A stretch of DNA of 64,000 nucleotides, taken from contig NZ_PYAS01000014.1 in NCBI RefSeq assembly GCF_003014695.1, positions 124,001-188,000 of the forward strand. Direction: 5' to 3'. Shown piece by piece: positions 33,288 through 42,061 of this stretch. The stretch comes from Dyadobacter jiangsuensis (lineage in GTDB: Bacteria > Bacteroidota > Bacteroidia > Cytophagales > Spirosomataceae). The position numbers and the translations under genes were made by a program. Numbering within the stretch: the stretch's first letter is position 1; every line of letters starts with the position of its first letter. The notes beneath the pieces are model-generated. The model worked only from the letters and a program-made list of their open reading frames with translations. It had not been told where the DNA came from and ran no database searches.

Positions 33288-34547
33288 ATGTCCGAAGCCA
33301 AACCCACATTTACCGGCTATGAAAAGTTCATCATAGCGCTTTTAGCCACTTTGCAGTTTACAGTTGTACTCGATTTCATGGTGCTATCGCCATTGGGCTA
33401 CATTCTGCTCGACAAATTATCCATTACCACCAGTCAGTTCGGGCTGGTCGTATCCGCTTATGCATTCAGCGCGGGTGCTTCCGGGCTGCTCACCGCCGGT
33501 TTTGCCGACAAGTTCGACCGGAAAAAACTGCTGCTTTTCTTTTATGTCGGCTTTCTGATCGGGACACTCTTTTGCGGGATCGCACCTACCTACCATTTGT
33601 TGCTGGCGGCGCGCATATTCACCGGCATTTTCGGAGGCGTAATCGGTTCGATCAGCTTTGCCATCATTACCGATTTGTTCGCGATCAATGTTCGCGGGCG
33701 CGTGATGGGTTTTGTACAAATGGCTTTCGCCAGCAGCCAGGTCCTGGGCATCCCTATCGGGCTCTATCTGGCCAACCAATTCAGCTGGCATGCGCCGTTC
33801 CTGATGATCGTCGGACTTGGTCTGATTGTCGGGGTGTTGATCGTAACCCAAATGAAACCGATCGACGCGCACTTGAAGAACCCGCGGAAGGGTAATGCAT
33901 TCCAGCACCTGGCCAAAACGCTCGCCCGCCCCGACTACCTTCAGGGCTTCGCCGCCACTGCGCTGCTTGCCACTGGCGGGTTTATGCTCATGCCATTCGG
34001 TACTGCTTTTGGTGTACACAACCTGGGCATCGCCGAAGGATCGCTCCCGACATTGTATATGGTAACGGGCATTTCGATGCTCGTGTTTAGTCCGATGATC
34101 GGGAAGCTCAGCGACAAAACCGGGAAGTACAAAGTGTTCCTGATGGGCTCGACGGTGACCTGTATCATGACCCTCATTTATTGCAATCTCAGCGTGACCC
34201 CGCTCTGGATTATCATCGGTTTGAACGTCCTGCTCTTCATCGGAATTACCGGCCGGATGATCTCCGCTTCGGCGCTCATGACGGCAGTTCCCGACCCGCA
34301 GGACCGCGGCGCCTACATGGGTATCAACTCGTCGATCCAGCAAATCGCCGGCGGGCTTGCCTCGTTACTCGCAGGATTTATTGTTTCGGAAACGAGCACC
34401 GGCTTCATTGAAAACTATCCATTGTTGGGTGATGTGGTTGTGTTCGCTGTAATCGTTACCGCATTACTTATGTACCGTATTCATAAATATGTTGCAGCAA
34501 AATTAGCAGCAGTAGCACCTGCGAATGCGCCTAATCCGGCGGTTTAA
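33288..34547 (+). CDS. MFS drug-type transporter
   Basis: A 419-residue major facilitator protein with twelve membrane helices. Helix 1 is FIIALLATLQFTVVLDFMVLSPL, and the A motif between helices 2 and 3 is GFADKFDRKK. The pattern resembles the DHA1 drug/proton antiporters related to chloramphenicol and arabinose efflux (AraJ/CmlA). The TetR gene directly upstream supports an efflux role. A hairpin begins 21 bases after the stop. Confidence 0.9.
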   Translation: MSEAKPTFTGYEKFIIALLATLQFTVVLDFMVLSPLGYILLDKLSITTSQFGLVVSAYAFSAGASGLLTAGFADKFDRKKLLLFFYVGFLIGTLFCGIAPTYHLLLAARIFTGIFGGVIGSISFAIITDLFAINVRGRVMGFVQMAFASSQVLGIPIGLYLANQFSWHAPFLMIVGLGLIVGVLIVTQMKPIDAHLKNPRKGNAFQHLAKTLARPDYLQGFAATALLATGGFMLMPFGTAFGVHNLGIAEGSLPTLYMVTGISMLVFSPMIGKLSDKTGKYKVFLMGSTVTCIMTLIYCNLSVTPLWIIIGLNVLLFIGITGRMISASALMTAVPDPQDRGAYMGINSSIQQIAGGLASLLAGFIVSETSTGFIENYPLLGDVVVFAVIVTALLMYRIHKYVAAKLAAVAPANAPNPAV

Positions 34548-34567
34548 AAGTTTTTGACTAACTATAT

Positions 34568-34631
34568 TGTCACGCTGAGTAGACTGGACCGCGCTTCGAC
34601 CGCCCGGCGGCCCGGTCCGCTCAGCGTGACA
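34568..34631. repeat. Hairpin repeat with TGTCACGCTGAG arms
   Basis: TGTCACGCTGAG (34568-34579) pairs perfectly with CTCAGCGTGACA (34620-34631), with an inner GGACCG/CGGTCC pair (34586-34591 with 34613-34618). No T-run follows. Hairpins of this TCACGCTGAGC type recur between genes in many bacterial genomes, so it is probably an interspersed repeat (from memory, not checked). Confidence 0.75.
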
Positions 34632-34848
34632 GTCATTTTATAGCATTCTTATTATCAAATCATTATAAAATAATTACAAAAAAATTCTTTTAATACTTTT
34701 TATTCATTTAAAATGATTGATACATTTACCACGACAAAAACTTTTACGACTTTCTATTTATAAGGATTAGGGATAAAAATATTTTACGTTTATTTACGTA
34801 TTGGACGCGAAATAAACTATTAACTTTTTATACTTATAATACTTTTAA
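34632..34848. other. AT-rich leader of the parA-like pair
   Basis: 217 bases of very AT-rich DNA before parA. Short elements TTTTACG and ACTTTTTATACTTATAA/ATACTTTT recur irregularly, as in iteron-like or operator regions. No clean parS palindrome or promoter was identified. Confidence 0.35.
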
Positions 34849-35613
34849 ATGAAAATCATCAGTATTGTCAACAACAAAGGTGGTGTGGGAAAGACTACAT
34901 CTGCCCAGAGTATTGCTGCCGGTCTCAGCAAATTTGCCAATGCGCGAGTGCTGGTAATTGACCTGGATGCGCAGGCCAGTCTTACCAAAAGTTTCGGCAT
35001 TCATCATGCCGGCCTAAAAAAAGACAGCGGCTCGTTCATCACCGGCGAATACGAATTTGATGAGATCGTTAAGCGAGTTGGAGACATTGATGTTTTACCC
35101 GGATCAGCCGAAATGATCCACCGGGAAGACACGATCAAGTCGGCACCGGTTTTTCCTTTCAACCTGAAAATTGCATTGGAAAAAGTGAAGGACCGTTACG
35201 ACTTCGTGATCATCGACTGCCCTCCTGCCCTCTACGGAAATACGAGGCTGGCTTTGGTGTCATGCCACCAGTATTATGTTCCGTTGCAGGCAGAGTTTTT
35301 AAGCTACGAGGGTTTGCGGAACTTCCTGGTGTACTCTGCGGAAATCAAGAAGATCAGCCCGAGCACTAACCTCGGCGGTGTGTTCGCGACGCGTTACAAT
35401 CCGAAGATCCGGAAGAAGATCAGCCACGAACTGATCATGGCGACGAGGGAGCAGCTGGGTGAAGTTTTCATGGAAGCGTACATCCGCGACAACATCGCAT
35501 TGTCGGAAGCGCAGGCCAACGGAACGACGATCTTCGATTACGCGCCAACAAGCAACGGAGCAGAAGACTATTATAAGTTAACAAAAGAAATACTGGAACG
35601 AATAAATAACTGA
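34849..35613 (+). CDS. ParA family ATPase
   Basis: A 254-residue ParA/MinD-type Walker ATPase. The deviant Walker A is NKGGVGKTTSAQ (residues 9-20), with the signature lysine at Lys10. Walker A' is VLVIDLDAQASLTKSFG and Walker B is FVIIDCPPALYGN. The protein lacks the N-terminal DNA-binding domain of P1-type ParA, so it is of the Soj/chromosomal or type Ib plasmid group. It pairs with a small basic protein 5 bases downstream, resembling a plasmid-like partition cassette on the chromosome. The AT-rich leader may contain its centromere site. Confidence 0.9.
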   Translation: MKIISIVNNKGGVGKTTSAQSIAAGLSKFANARVLVIDLDAQASLTKSFGIHHAGLKKDSGSFITGEYEFDEIVKRVGDIDVLPGSAEMIHREDTIKSAPVFPFNLKIALEKVKDRYDFVIIDCPPALYGNTRLALVSCHQYYVPLQAEFLSYEGLRNFLVYSAEIKKISPSTNLGGVFATRYNPKIRKKISHELIMATREQLGEVFMEAYIRDNIALSEAQANGTTIFDYAPTSNGAEDYYKLTKEILERINN

Positions 35614-35618
35614 CACGT

Positions 35619-35930
35619 ATGGCAAAGGAAAGGAAGTTTGATTTTGCGCCACTACCGCTACCCGAAGTACAGGACGAGCCCGTCGTAGCAATTACCCCGG
35701 CACCCACTGCCGAAGTCGTTGACGGCGCCCCCACCAAGGTTACCTTCGATTGTGATTTTGTGCTGATGGAAAATATGAAGGATTACGGTTACTGGGAAGG
35801 TCTGACGCAAAAAGACATCATCATCGAATCCTTAAAGCTATATTTCCAGGACAAAGAAATCCGTCCACGCCCCGATAAGATACGCAACCGGACGAAAGTA
35901 GGCCGCAAACCGAAATCGGCATTGGTATAA
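35619..35930 (+). CDS. Small basic partner protein of ParA
   Basis: A 103-residue protein. The N-terminal 45 residues are Pro/Glu-rich and probably disordered. The C-terminal half (VTFDCDFVLMENMKDYGYWE, then helices and a basic tail KIRNRTKVGRKPKSAL) could form a ribbon-helix-helix or similar DNA-binding domain, as in small ParB-type partners. It has no classical ParB/Spo0J domain. Its position right after parA supports a partition-partner role; the DNA-binding claim is inference. Confidence 0.7.
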   Translation: MAKERKFDFAPLPLPEVQDEPVVAITPAPTAEVVDGAPTKVTFDCDFVLMENMKDYGYWEGLTQKDIIIESLKLYFQDKEIRPRPDKIRNRTKVGRKPKSALV

Positions 35931-35936
35931 AAAAAG

Positions 35937-35963
35937 AAAGTCTCCTGAGAGGGAGACTTTTTT
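35937..35963. terminator. Bidirectional terminator between the parA pair and the M64 cluster
   Basis: AAAGTCTCC (35937-35945) pairs with GGAGACTTT (35952-35960), then TTT; A-rich bases precede it, so it can work on both strands. It lies between two convergent transcription units. Confidence 0.88.
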
Positions 35964-35975
35964 GTTGCATTGCAT

Positions 35976-37784
35976 TTACTGCTTCACAATCTTCCCGCTT
36001 ACTTGCCGCTTACCATTGGTAAACTTATAAATGTAAAGTCCCGCAGCACCTTCCAGCCGGATCTCCATTTTCTGCTTAAACAAACGACTGACCAATTTCC
36101 TGCCCGACTGATCGAATAGTGTGAAAAGCGACTCCCCGGGCAACATCGTCTCCACTGCTACGCGCTCTTTCGCCGGGTTGGGCGAAACTTTGACCCATTG
36201 TGTCGGGTCGGTCGGCATAGACAGAATCGGATCGACATGAACCTCCGTATACAGAGTTTTCGAGCACCCCTTGTCGTCGGAGACTTTTACCTGATACGTA
36301 CCTGCATGGCTGAGGGTCACATTCCGAAACTTGGCGTCGGGCGTATCGGCATGAAAGAGCCTGGGTCCCGCCCACTCATATTCCACTCCTCCTGCCGCGT
36401 GAAGCTCAACTGTTGCGCCAACTGTGTACGGGCTACCATTATCGACCGTCGCATTGGGCAGCGGCAGCACCGTTACCGTTGCCTCTGCCCGCATGGATGG
36501 ATATCCGGTAAATTCACAGGACGCGGAATAAGTGGTTGTTTGAGTAGGAACCGCGGTCAGTGAATTGCCCACCGCCCCATTCGCCCAGCTTACCTTGCCC
36601 GGACAGCCATAGGCAGTTACGATGACCGTATCGCCGGCGCAAGTCACCGCTTTCGATGCCGCAACTTTCAACACCGCCGGAAGGGACGACCGCAGTGACC
36701 AGCTGATCGTTTTCGTCCGCAACTGACGTGCGTTGTCTTTCCGGCTTAATGCGGTAGAGTCAAAAACAGTAGCTGCAAGCGTCGACCAGTCCGTAACCTC
36801 GTCCGGCTTCAAAACGACTTGATCGACGTTGTCTGCTATCAGCATTCCGTTGAGTCGCCATTCGGCTTGAAGGCTGTTGGGTACCGGCTTAACCAAGTCG
36901 AGTTTGAAGGTTGCGCCCGCATCCACGTTTGTCGCATTTGCATTACCTGGTATGAACCGGTCTATGGGGCTTACCAGACTAAAAATCCGCTCGACGATGG
37001 CTTCTGTGCAGACGGCACAAAATGGCTTATCAAGGTATGCCATCGAGCACTCGCCGGGCGAAGGCCGGCACCAATGCGAAGCTTCACCGCTGCCGTATTG
37101 ATAAATGGAAATCGGTGGATAATTAAGCCAGCTGTGCCACTTAACCGGCCCCGGCATTTCCTGAGAAGTCATATTGGGTGCTTCCCTTCCAAAAACAGCA
37201 TCGTTCCAGCTTTCATCGGCAAGGTTTGCGAAGGTGTGCCCTACCTCGTGCCTGCCGGTCTCATTCGGCATTCCTTGCAGCGTAAATATCGCGGTACTTC
37301 CTCCGGACCCACCGAGGTAGGAACTGTTGGCGAGCATGATCACAAGGTTCTGTTCGGGAAGATGGCTTTTGAGCAATGCCTGATAAACCTCCCATTTTGC
37401 GATCGTCATCAGCCGCTGAGTGTATGAACCAAAAGACACCCCGAAAAAGGTATTTTTGGTTTCAACAGGCTGTCCGGGAACTGCATCCGCCGCAGTGCCG
37501 GGATTTGTGATCCCGCTTTCCGGGGATGGAGTCTGAATGGTAAAAAAATTGAAGTAATCACGGTAATGAACAAATGGCTCGCACTCACGAAGAAAATCGG
37601 CGAACTTTCGGGCCTCCAAGACAAATTTGGGCATTTCGTCCTTGGTAAATCCATCGCCTAAAATGACGACATTAATACGTTTATCCAGCGATCCTGTTTT
37701 GTAAAGCGTGTCCACTTGGTAATGCTGGGAAAAAGCGCAGAATGTAGCGCACAAGAGCATAAGTACAAGAAATAATCTCTTCAT
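35976..37784 (-). CDS. M64-type metallopeptidase with T9SS sorting domain, copy 1
   Basis: A 602-residue secreted zinc peptidase of the IgA-peptidase M64 type. A signal peptide covers residues 1-19. The catalytic domain carries HEVGH (His179-Glu180-His183) followed by LADES, where the two other copies have DEY, so one residue usually kept after the zinc site differs. The middle region looks like Ig-like domains (VTCAGDTVIVTAYGCPG and repeats). The C-terminal ~75 residues (VSPNPAKERVAVETMLPGES to the terminal GKIVKQ) are a T9SS type A sorting domain, so export goes through the Por secretion machinery to the surface. Last copy of the triplet. Confidence 0.88.
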   Translation of the reverse strand: MKRLFLVLMLLCATFCAFSQHYQVDTLYKTGSLDKRINVVILGDGFTKDEMPKFVLEARKFADFLRECEPFVHYRDYFNFFTIQTPSPESGITNPGTAADAVPGQPVETKNTFFGVSFGSYTQRLMTIAKWEVYQALLKSHLPEQNLVIMLANSSYLGGSGGSTAIFTLQGMPNETGRHEVGHTFANLADESWNDAVFGREAPNMTSQEMPGPVKWHSWLNYPPISIYQYGSGEASHWCRPSPGECSMAYLDKPFCAVCTEAIVERIFSLVSPIDRFIPGNANATNVDAGATFKLDLVKPVPNSLQAEWRLNGMLIADNVDQVVLKPDEVTDWSTLAATVFDSTALSRKDNARQLRTKTISWSLRSSLPAVLKVAASKAVTCAGDTVIVTAYGCPGKVSWANGAVGNSLTAVPTQTTTYSASCEFTGYPSMRAEATVTVLPLPNATVDNGSPYTVGATVELHAAGGVEYEWAGPRLFHADTPDAKFRNVTLSHAGTYQVKVSDDKGCSKTLYTEVHVDPILSMPTDPTQWVKVSPNPAKERVAVETMLPGESLFTLFDQSGRKLVSRLFKQKMEIRLEGAAGLYIYKFTNGKRQVSGKIVKQ

Positions 37785-37832
37785 AAAATATATAGTGTGT
37801 TATTGAACAATTCTGTATCACAGCAGGACTCG

Positions 37833-39644
37833 CTACTGCACCGCTACTTTCCCGGAAACCGCCCTGCCCCCGTTGATAAACCGGTACAAATACATCCCCG
37901 CCGCCAGATTCAGCTTGATATGCGTTTTCTTTTCAAAGTACTGGGAAATCAGCTCGCGCCCAGCCGGGTCAAACAATTGTACATTGGATTTACCTGGCAG
38001 CTTTGTCTCCACAGAAATGTAATCCTTTGCAGGATTGGGGGAAACAATCACCGGCATTTGCGGGTCATTGGGCGCGGAAAGCAGCAGATCGACTTTTACA
38101 TCAGCTTTGGCAGTCACTGAACACCCCTGCGCGCTCAGAATATCCGCCCGATAAATTCCTGCGTTGGCTGTTCCTGCATTTTGAATTAAAACATCCGGCG
38201 TGTCCGCGAAAAAATTGCCCGGGCCCGTCCATTTGTAGCTATGCCCGCCGGAGGCACGGAGCTGAATGGTTTGTCCTTCATAGTAAATTCCACCACCAGC
38301 GATGGCTCCTTTGGGCAAAGGCAACATTTTAACTGACGCCTCAGCCGTAATAGTGGGCTTACCCGCAACCTTGCATTGAGCCTGGTAGCTACCCGAAGTC
38401 GATGGCCTGATCTGTATGGTCTTTGCATTCTCGAAGGTCGACCACTCCAAGGTTCCGGGACAACCATATGCAGTCAAAGTCAGTTGCTCGCCCGCACACA
38501 ATGAGTCCGCGGACGCAACAATATGAAATACAGCGGGAACGGAGGACTTCAACTTCCACGCAACAGAATGTGTGCGCAAAACCTTTGCATCATCCCTGCG
38601 GCTTAACCCGACAGAATCGAACACAGAAGCAGTCAGTAGGGACATATCAGGTATTTGCCTACTTTCGAGATCCAGCTCGTTACCCGAGACGGATAGCAGC
38701 CGTCCATTTAATCGCCACTCGGTCCGCAATGTGTTCGGAACAGGATTTAAAAGGCTCAGTTTAAAATTGTGATTTGCATCCGCGTCGACCGTACCAGTCG
38801 TATCCGGCTCCATCTTCTCAATCGGGTTGACAAATTGCAGAATGCGCTCCACGGTACCTTCCCGGCAGACTGCACATAATTGCTTGTCATGAAATTCCAT
38901 CTGACAAGTTCCGTTTGCCGGCTTGTTCCACAATGCAGCCTCGCCATTTGAGCCATACGGGTAAATCGCTATGGGCGGGGTATTAAGCCAGTTTTTCCAT
39001 TTAACCGTTGCTTCGTCGGAAACGGCTGTCATGTTTGCTGTTTCCCTGCCGACAACGCCACCGCCCCAATACTCGTCGCTGAGACGGCCGAGTGTATGCC
39101 CGATCTCATGCATTCCCACCGTGTTGGCAGTTTCGTTCAATGTAAAAACAGCTACTAATCCCCCGGATCCTCCGTAATAGCGTGTGTTTAGCAATACCAC
39201 AACGACATCATATGCAGGAAGATGCGTGGCTAAAAGGCTAGAAAGAACGTCCTGCCTGGTTACTTGAACCGACCGGTGGATGAAAGAACCGAATGTAGCC
39301 CCAAAAAAAGTGTCTTTCTTTTCGACAGGCTGATCCGGATATGCATCAGGGGCATTGCCCGGGTTGGTAACACCGCTTTGCCTGGAAGGTGTACGGATGG
39401 CAAAGAAGTTGAAATAATCGCGGTATTGATTGTAGGGCTCAAACGACGTAAAGAATGCAGCAAATTTTCGGGCCTCCTCGGCAAATTTCGGCATTTCGCT
39501 ACTTATAAACCCATCACCCAGAATAACAACATTAATCCGGTTGTCGAGCGGGCCGGTCTTTTGAAGGGTATCAACCTCATAGTGTTGTCCCGAAGCACTG
39601 ATAACTACGAATGTCAAGCAAAATGTAAAAATCAGTGCCTTCAT
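37833..39644 (-). CDS. M64-type metallopeptidase with T9SS sorting domain, copy 2
   Basis: A 603-residue paralogue. The signal peptide ends near SASGQ. The active site is MHEIGHTLGRLSDEY, followed by WGGGVVGRETANM. The Ig-like middle region and the C-terminal T9SS sorting domain (VSPNPAKDYISVETKLPGKS to GKVAVQ) are intact. The copy keeps the DEY residues lost in copy 1. The three genes are spaced 48 and 54 bases apart, in one direction, so they probably share a promoter upstream of copy 3. Substrate preference is unknown. Confidence 0.9.
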   Translation of the reverse strand: MKALIFTFCLTFVVISASGQHYEVDTLQKTGPLDNRINVVILGDGFISSEMPKFAEEARKFAAFFTSFEPYNQYRDYFNFFAIRTPSRQSGVTNPGNAPDAYPDQPVEKKDTFFGATFGSFIHRSVQVTRQDVLSSLLATHLPAYDVVVVLLNTRYYGGSGGLVAVFTLNETANTVGMHEIGHTLGRLSDEYWGGGVVGRETANMTAVSDEATVKWKNWLNTPPIAIYPYGSNGEAALWNKPANGTCQMEFHDKQLCAVCREGTVERILQFVNPIEKMEPDTTGTVDADANHNFKLSLLNPVPNTLRTEWRLNGRLLSVSGNELDLESRQIPDMSLLTASVFDSVGLSRRDDAKVLRTHSVAWKLKSSVPAVFHIVASADSLCAGEQLTLTAYGCPGTLEWSTFENAKTIQIRPSTSGSYQAQCKVAGKPTITAEASVKMLPLPKGAIAGGGIYYEGQTIQLRASGGHSYKWTGPGNFFADTPDVLIQNAGTANAGIYRADILSAQGCSVTAKADVKVDLLLSAPNDPQMPVIVSPNPAKDYISVETKLPGKSNVQLFDPAGRELISQYFEKKTHIKLNLAAGMYLYRFINGGRAVSGKVAVQ

Positions 39645-39698
39645 TTATCTCAGTATGGAAATGTCAAAATTCATACTAATGCGATCCCACTGCTATCC

Positions 39699-41510
39699 TT
39701 ACTGCACAGCTACTTTGCCGGAAACTACCCGACCGCCATTTGTGAACCTGTACAGATACAGCCCCGTAGCCACATTCAGCTTAATATCTGTTTTCTTCTC
39801 AAAAGATTTTGAGAACACTTCCCTCCCAGCCTGGTCATACAGTTTGATACTCGACCTCCCGCCCAACCTGGTTTCAACAGAAAGAAATTCCCGTGCAGGG
39901 TTCGGTGAAATGGTGACGAATGCTTCCGGACCGGTAGGGACCGAGAGGACCGGATCGATCTTCACCTCTGTCTGAGCCGACTTGGAACATCCATTTGCAT
40001 CCGTAACCCCCACTTCATAGGTACCCGCACTTTCCAGGACTGCATCGTGCAGAAGAACATGCGGCAATGTAGATGCAAACGATCTTGGGCCGCTCCAAAG
40101 GTAACTGATGCCGCCGGTCGCAGTAAGCTCTATGGTGCCGCCCACCAGGTAGGGGCCACCATTTACTGCGGTTGCGTTCGGCAATGGCATTACCTGCACG
40201 GGCACCTCAATCGTTTGGGTAGGCGCTCCTTCCACCTTACAAAAAACAGAATAGGTTGTAGTCTGTTCGGGCTTTACTTTTAATGATGCTCCCGCCGCTC
40301 CACCCGTCCAGCTTAATGTACCCCGGCAACCATAGGCCGTGAGTGTAACTTCCTGACCGACACAGATAGTATCCTTCGATGCTGTGACCCGAAATACATT
40401 GGGGGTACCGGATTTGAGCGTCCATTCCAGTGTCCGCGTACGATCAGCCCTGGCGCCGTCATACCTGCTGACATCGGTAGTATCGAAAACAGAGGCGGCC
40501 AGAATGGCGCCGTCGGGCGCCTGCTCAGGCATGAGCGTAAGTTCCGCACCCGTTGTTGAAAGCAGCTCACCATTGACAGTCCATTGCACCTGTAACGTAT
40601 TGGGGCTAGGCGCCAGTAAACCGACTTTAAAGGTTTGCGCATCATTGACAGTCACGACACTCCCGGCCGCCGGCTCCACATTTTCGATAGGGTTAACCTG
40701 TTTCAGAAGCGTCTCCACCGTCGCTTCACGGCATACCGCACAGAATTCCTGATTTAAATATTCCATCAGGCAGGTTCCATTTGCAGGCTTATGCCACAGT
40801 GCCGCGTCCCCGGTCTCTCCATGTTTATAAATGCCGATTCCTGTTTGGCTCAGCCAGTTTTTCCATTTAACGAGTGCTGGGCTGCTTTCCTTCGTCATAT
40901 TCGGGGCCTCCCATCCGTAACCCGGCCCTGCCCAATATTCGTCGTTGAGGTGTGAAAAAGTGTGCCCGATTTCATGTACACCGATCGTATTCGCCTGCGT
41001 GTGGAGCGTGTGTACGGAGATACTTCCGCCCGAGCCGCCGTAAAAAGGCGTATTCACGAGCACAATCACCAGATCATACATCGGAAGCTGCTTGGCAAGA
41101 AGCGCATAGAGCACGTCGTACTTAGAAATTGTTACCAATCGGTGAATGGAGCTACCGAAAGTGGAGCCAAAAAATGTGTTTTTTACACCAACGGGCTGGT
41201 CTTTATAAGCGTCGGGAGCGGTGCCTGGGTTCGTTACACCGCTTTCGGCGGACGGCGTGCGAATGGCGAAAAAGTTGAAATAGTTGCGATAATGGAGATA
41301 GGGATTATAGCCCAGGAAGAAATCAGCAAAGTTTTTAGCTTCCGTCGCAAATTTGGGAAGCTCTTCCTGCGTGAAACCATCCCCAAGAATCACGACGTTG
41401 ATCCGGTTATCCATCGGCCCGGTTTTATAGAGGGTATCAACCTGATATTCCTGACCGAAACAGACGGCAGCAATGCAAATCGCATACAATGTGCTAAAAA
41501 TACTCTTCAT
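39699..41510 (-). CDS. M64-type metallopeptidase with T9SS sorting domain, copy 3
   Basis: A 603-residue paralogue and the first transcribed of the triplet. Signal peptide about 1-20. The zinc site is VHEIGHTFSHLNDEY, followed by WAGPGYGWEAPNM. Ig-like repeats and a C-terminal T9SS domain (ISPNPAREFLSVETRLGGRS to GKVAVQ) follow. The N-terminal catalytic regions of the three copies are closely similar (RINVVILGDGFTxxE, FNFFAIRTPS), pointing to duplication in place. It begins 2 bases after the stop of the lipoprotein gene at 41513, which is therefore probably in the same operon. Confidence 0.9.
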   Translation of the reverse strand: MKSIFSTLYAICIAAVCFGQEYQVDTLYKTGPMDNRINVVILGDGFTQEELPKFATEAKNFADFFLGYNPYLHYRNYFNFFAIRTPSAESGVTNPGTAPDAYKDQPVGVKNTFFGSTFGSSIHRLVTISKYDVLYALLAKQLPMYDLVIVLVNTPFYGGSGGSISVHTLHTQANTIGVHEIGHTFSHLNDEYWAGPGYGWEAPNMTKESSPALVKWKNWLSQTGIGIYKHGETGDAALWHKPANGTCLMEYLNQEFCAVCREATVETLLKQVNPIENVEPAAGSVVTVNDAQTFKVGLLAPSPNTLQVQWTVNGELLSTTGAELTLMPEQAPDGAILAASVFDTTDVSRYDGARADRTRTLEWTLKSGTPNVFRVTASKDTICVGQEVTLTAYGCRGTLSWTGGAAGASLKVKPEQTTTYSVFCKVEGAPTQTIEVPVQVMPLPNATAVNGGPYLVGGTIELTATGGISYLWSGPRSFASTLPHVLLHDAVLESAGTYEVGVTDANGCSKSAQTEVKIDPVLSVPTGPEAFVTISPNPAREFLSVETRLGGRSSIKLYDQAGREVFSKSFEKKTDIKLNVATGLYLYRFTNGGRVVSGKVAVQ

Positions 41511-41512
41511 AG

Positions 41513-42007
41513 CTAGTTAAAACTGAGCGTATAGATTTTCACTGAACCCTTTTCGGGTGTGACACTGAAAAGCTCCAAAGCGTTGAGTCCTGAATGCAGT
41601 GGCATGCGAATCATGAGGGAGCCCTCGCCAGCCCGTACTTCTTCTCGCCGCATATGGCCGGACGGATCGCTCACTTCGACCGCCCGATAAAGCGGATGCT
41701 CGAACACCATTTCCTGCTCCACTGCGCTGGTAGAGTACCTCGGAATAGCCTTGATTTGAACTGGAAAATGAACGGGGTATGCAAGATTTTTCATACGCCC
41801 GTTAGCCACGCTCGCGCTCGACAGCTCCACACGCTCATTGCCTCCGGGCTTGCCGGTAATGCGAAAAGTCAGAAACAAAAGATGGTCAGGCGACCGGGTA
41901 TCGTAGTTGGGTAGTTCACTGACAGTCAACACAGAACGTCCCGACTTGCAACCGAACATCAGCAAGCCGACGAGCGCAATGGCGGCCGTGGGGAATATGC
42001 TTAGCAT
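41513..42007 (-). CDS. Putative lipoprotein next to the M64 peptidases
   Basis: A 164-residue protein of unknown family with an N-terminal hydrophobic segment ending LLMFGC (Cys20), a plausible but not perfect lipobox. The mature region is beta-rich (DHLLFLTFRITGKPGGNERVEL, EKGSVKIYTLSFN at the end) and has no enzyme motif. It is first in the minus-strand unit with the three peptidases, almost touching copy 3, which suggests a shared role, for example as an accessory or inhibitor; that is inference. Confidence 0.7.
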   Translation of the reverse strand: MLSIFPTAAIALVGLLMFGCKSGRSVLTVSELPNYDTRSPDHLLFLTFRITGKPGGNERVELSSASVANGRMKNLAYPVHFPVQIKAIPRYSTSAVEQEMVFEHPLYRAVEVSDPSGHMRREEVRAGEGSLMIRMPLHSGLNALELFSVTPEKGSVKIYTLSFN

Positions 42008-42061
42008 GTGTAATTTGAATAAAGCTGTACGTGAATCAATGTACAGCTTTATTAACGAATT

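Noticed and set aside
33417..34343. 308-codon minus-strand frame opposite the MFS gene
   Set aside because: It is rich in Arg, Glu and His as antisense frames of membrane proteins are, with no domain.
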